NCBI GenBank assembly: GCA_036850595.1
Contig: CM072152.1
Span: forward strand, 14,707,207 to 14,771,206
Reading direction: 5' to 3'
Length of the DNA: 64,000 bases
DNA from: Rhyacichthys aspro
Lineage: Eukaryota; Chordata; Actinopteri; Gobiiformes; Rhyacichthyidae
Shown: in pieces, positions 61,801 through 64,000 of the stretch
How the letters are laid out: each line of letters opens with the position of its first letter
Numbering within the stretch: the stretch's first letter is position 1
The notes under the pieces: generated by a model
Database searches by the model: none
What the model saw: the letters and a program-made list of their open reading frames with translations, nothing else
What the model was told of the DNA's origin: nothing
Position numbers and translations under genes: made by a program

Positions 61801-63402
61801 CTGCTAATGTGGAAAGTGGAAAATGAGGTGGGGATCATTATATGGTCTGATTTAGTATAGTCTGAAGAAAGGAAGAGTGAAACCAAAGAATAATACAAAC
61901 TATCATATAATATAATGAATATGTATAATTATAAGTTCTCTGTCCCTGCTAATAGTTTAATAATATTAATAATAGTAAAAAATGTAATTAATGACTTTCA
62001 GACAGTGAGTGAATAAAGAAAAGCTATGTAAGACCTCTGCAGTAAACACATTGTACAAATATCCATATAATATGATTAACATTTATACTATCTTGAGAAT
62101 ACGTTTCTATTATTTATTTGGCCGTTGTTAAATATGAATAATTTATAGATCTTATTGGTGTTTGTTAGTACTTTATAGATGCTCTTCAAATTTCTCAACA
62201 TAGTTTTAATGAAAGCATTTTTTCATTCAGATTAACAAATAATAATCTAGAAAATGTATAAGAAGTTATTTATGCAAAATAATTGTTTATATTATTTTTA
62301 AGAAAACTGATTTGAATAAAATTATATCTCTGTTCACATACTGGTCTCCCTAAAGTTGGAAAAAAAAAATCCAGTGTCCTTAATTACAACTGATCCTCAA
62401 TGAGTGTAATTATAATTTGAGGCCTTTTTTATTCATGAAAATAATGGATATGATCTTACCATTCCTCATCTGGGTTTTGTGGAGCTGGGATTGGTGAAGA
62501 GCTGCCTCTATCCTCATCCTCACTCTCTTTGTCCACCTCCTTTTGTGAAAATGTTTCTCTCTTTTTGTTAATAATCTTCTGAGTGAAGTCGACCAGAAAC
62601 AGCCCCTCTGTGTCTTCATCTGACACAAGAAAAACATTTGAAAAGTAAGTAAGTAGTAATCGTTTTAATACAAAACACAACCTGGATCTAACATCTCACC
62701 TGGAAAGTCTCCTTTTGACATTTGTTCATACAGTTTGGCCTTTTCTTCCAATTTACGCCTAGTGAAAAGAAACAAGAGTTCAGAGGATTTTGTCCCTCAT
62801 AAATTAACCTAATGTGTTATTAGTTTCTCTCACTTTGCAGCCTTCAGACTGTCCTGCTCCTCCACCAGCTGCTCTGCATCTTTCTGTGCTCTGTCTGACA
62901 CACCTGCATTTTGTTTACTCCAAACTGTATGCTTCTGTCCAGCCACGAAAAGACACAAACTGATTAGGTACCTAAATCTACAATTATTATTCAAAAAAGT
63001 AAAACTCTGTACCAATACAACAGTAGTACCTTCACTTTTTCCTTGAGTTTGAATCCAGGACCAGCATTTTCTTGGGCGAGCTTTTCATGTTTGAACTGTT
63101 CTTGTTTCCTGTACAGTTCAGCTTTAAGGTCCACCAGCTGTAGGAAAATATTAATTCATTGACTTATCACTGACAGGAGTGAGAACAAAGTCATATTGAA
63201 CCATGCAAATAGTGGTGTTTCAACATTAGCTAAGCCGTTTGTTAGCTAGCTAGCAACGTAGGTATGGCAGCAAGTTGTTGGGTATTAATGTGGTTTAGGT
63301 TCATTTCAAGGAACCAAAGTGATTAAAATGTTTGGCCATGTCCCTAAAATACTGGACACTCACCGATGAAGCCGTCACGGTATAAGGTTTCTTTTTATCC
63401 AT
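58814..63402 (-). CDS. ccdc174: Coiled-coil domain-containing protein 174 (complete, 11 coding exons)
   Basis: CCDC174 is a nuclear protein of neuronal development, reported to associate with exon-junction-complex components; its molecular role is not well defined. Coding exons: 63364-63402, 63030-63137, 62834-62934, 62700-62758, 62460-62619, 60584-60679, 60356-60489, 60147-60241, 59824-59971, 59597-59734 and 58814-59415; 1680 nt, 559 aa (human 467). Conserved blocks: start MDKKKPYTVTASSLVDLKAE, WSKQNAGVS, LYEQMSKGDF, VDYVDSLGRSRRCMKKDLPE, LLSEDMRRELQRQEWE, IHYEDIR, LGVGYFAF, DTKPGVPHVREWDRGKE and FAPPSAYF. Charged coiled-coil stretches fill the middle. The last exon adds a proline- and glutamine-rich tail ending SLDDMLSFYRNTI, comparable to human TLDDMISYYKQVT. 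Intron 5 (60680-62459) carries a U2 snRNA gene in reverse orientation. Minus-strand ATTAAA at 58659-58664 or 58682-58687 may be its poly(A) signal. Confidence 0.96.
59139..59197. repeat. 21-bp tandem repeat inside ccdc174 coding sequence
   Basis: Units at 59139-59159, 59160-59180 and a partial 59181-59197 are identical (about 2.8 copies). Being a multiple of three it stays in frame and encodes a repeated PKPQPNL motif in the proline-rich tail of ccdc174. Identity of copies suggests recent expansion. Confidence 0.9.
61040..61110 (+). promoter_or_regulatory. Candidate distal promoter element of the U2 gene
   Basis: About 190-255 bp upstream of the U2 start, where vertebrate snRNA distal elements usually lie, are an inverted CCAAT box (ATTGG), an E-box core CACGTG and an ETS-like CCGGAA. 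No perfect octamer is present. Assignment rests on position and motif clustering. Confidence 0.35.
61235..61252 (+). promoter_or_regulatory. Candidate proximal sequence element (PSE) of the U2 gene
   Basis: The word ACCATAACTGAGA within this span lies about 45-60 bp before the U2 start. It resembles the vertebrate PSE bound by SNAPc (general form ACCNTNACTNNAAA). No TATA box follows, as expected for an RNA polymerase II snRNA gene. Confidence 0.5.
61297..61486 (+). ncRNA. rnu2: U2 spliceosomal snRNA gene
   Basis: The 190-bp span is a near-complete match to vertebrate U2 from its first base, ATCGCTTCTCGGCCTTTTGG, to GGTGCACCCCC. The branch-point-recognition GTAGTA is at 61329-61334 and the Sm-site-like ATTTTTGG at 61395-61402. 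The stem GTCCCC/GGGGAC differs from human GTCCTC/GAGGAC by a compensatory pair, which argues for a functional RNA rather than a decaying copy. The 3' stem-loop ending CTGGTATTGCAGTACTTCCAGG is present apart from one T for C. A PSE-like word upstream and a 3'-box-like word downstream complete the unit. It is in ccdc174 intron 5 on the opposite strand. U2 pairs with the intron branch site in the major spliceosome. Confidence 0.95.
61493..61505 (+). terminator. Candidate snRNA 3' box
   Basis: GTCAAAGAAAAAG begins 7 bases after the U2 end. It approximates the vertebrate 3' box (GTTTN0-3AAARNNAGA) that directs Integrator-dependent 3' processing. Confidence 0.45.
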
Positions 63403-64000
63403 GTTTATTTTGTCACAACTATTCCTTCTTACTCCATTGGCGTTTACACTGTTTCTTCTTCTACGGTTTCTGTCACTGTATTAGCTTTACCGCCCACTAC
63501 TGGCGTCCTCAAGCTATCGCCTTTAAAATAAAGAAAAAGTGGCAAAATGCGGTGAAATATGTTTCTTATTCCTCTGCGGACATTGAGATTTCATTATATA
63601 GAATAGATAATTATTGAGATATAACTACAAAAAGGGATTCTCATCTCATCATCTCTATTTAAGATCTATGGACTATTTATTTATCACAAACACAGGAAAT
63701 CAGTCAACATATCGTTACCTTCTTACTTCATGCTATAATTGTTTTTTTTTTTTTTGCTGGAGTCACATTGCCTTGTTTGTTTATCTCAGTCACAAAACTG
63801 TTTTCAGGATTTGCCCTAAAGGACTCTGCCTGCACAGCTGTAAACTGGTGAAGTGTTAAGGCCTATTGCTTAGATCCCATTAGTAACACTATCTTTGTTC
63901 TTATCCAGGTTTGTGTTAATATTTATATAATACTGATAGAAAGTTTTTTGTAAATAAACTACATTATCAAAACGTGCTTTATGACTGTCTGTAATAAGTT
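63403..64000. other. ccdc174 5' flank to window end
   Basis: The first part should hold the ccdc174 promoter. A run of 14 T lies at 63742-63755. No exon of a further gene is recognised before the window ends. Confidence 0.45.

Overview
This is a vertebrate nuclear genome window. Every coding region is split into many short exons with GT-AG introns, and the proteins are metazoan. Exon order, encoded protein lengths and compact introns point to a teleost fish; the species cannot be named from the sequence. All seven protein-coding genes are complete, and their exons join in frame from start to stop at lengths close to the human orthologues where I know them (RUVBL1 456 aa, RFT1 541 aa, PRKCD 683 versus 676 aa, EEFSEC 577 versus 596 aa).

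Layout. 1-9.7 kb: no gene; 3' flank of eefsec with stretches that look like conserved non-coding DNA. 9.7-16.9 kb (-): eefsec, the selenocysteine-specific elongation factor. 16.9-17.4 kb: shared head-to-head promoter. 17.4-21.3 kb (+): ruvbl1 (Pontin). 21.7-22.5 kb (-): a divergent mustn1-like small nuclear protein, tail-to-tail with ruvbl1. 23.2-25.7 kb (-): rft1. About 26.4-35.2 kb (-): prkcd, with a non-coding first exon. 35.5-50.8 kb (-): fgd5, a RhoGEF with DH, PH, FYVE and PH domains, and probably a long 3' UTR. 50.9-58.7 kb: intergenic, holding one decayed Tc1/mariner-type element. 58.8-63.4 kb (-): ccdc174, whose 1.8-kb intron 5 carries a U2 snRNA gene on the opposite strand. 63.4-64.0 kb: upstream flank of ccdc174.

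The genes do not form one pathway. From known human locations, eefsec-ruvbl1 correspond to 3q21.3, mustn1-rft1-prkcd to 3p21.1, and ccdc174-fgd5 to 3p25.1. The window therefore joins three blocks that are separate on human chromosome 3.

Most noteworthy: the solitary, apparently intact U2 snRNA gene nested antisense in ccdc174 with its own promoter elements; a perfect 20-bp-arm hairpin in an fgd5 intron; a mustn1-like protein lacking the usual N-terminal basic cluster; a changed caspase-site region in the PKC-delta hinge; and a proline-rich C-terminal extension of ccdc174 containing a young 21-bp tandem repeat. I found no clearly undescribed multi-gene system.
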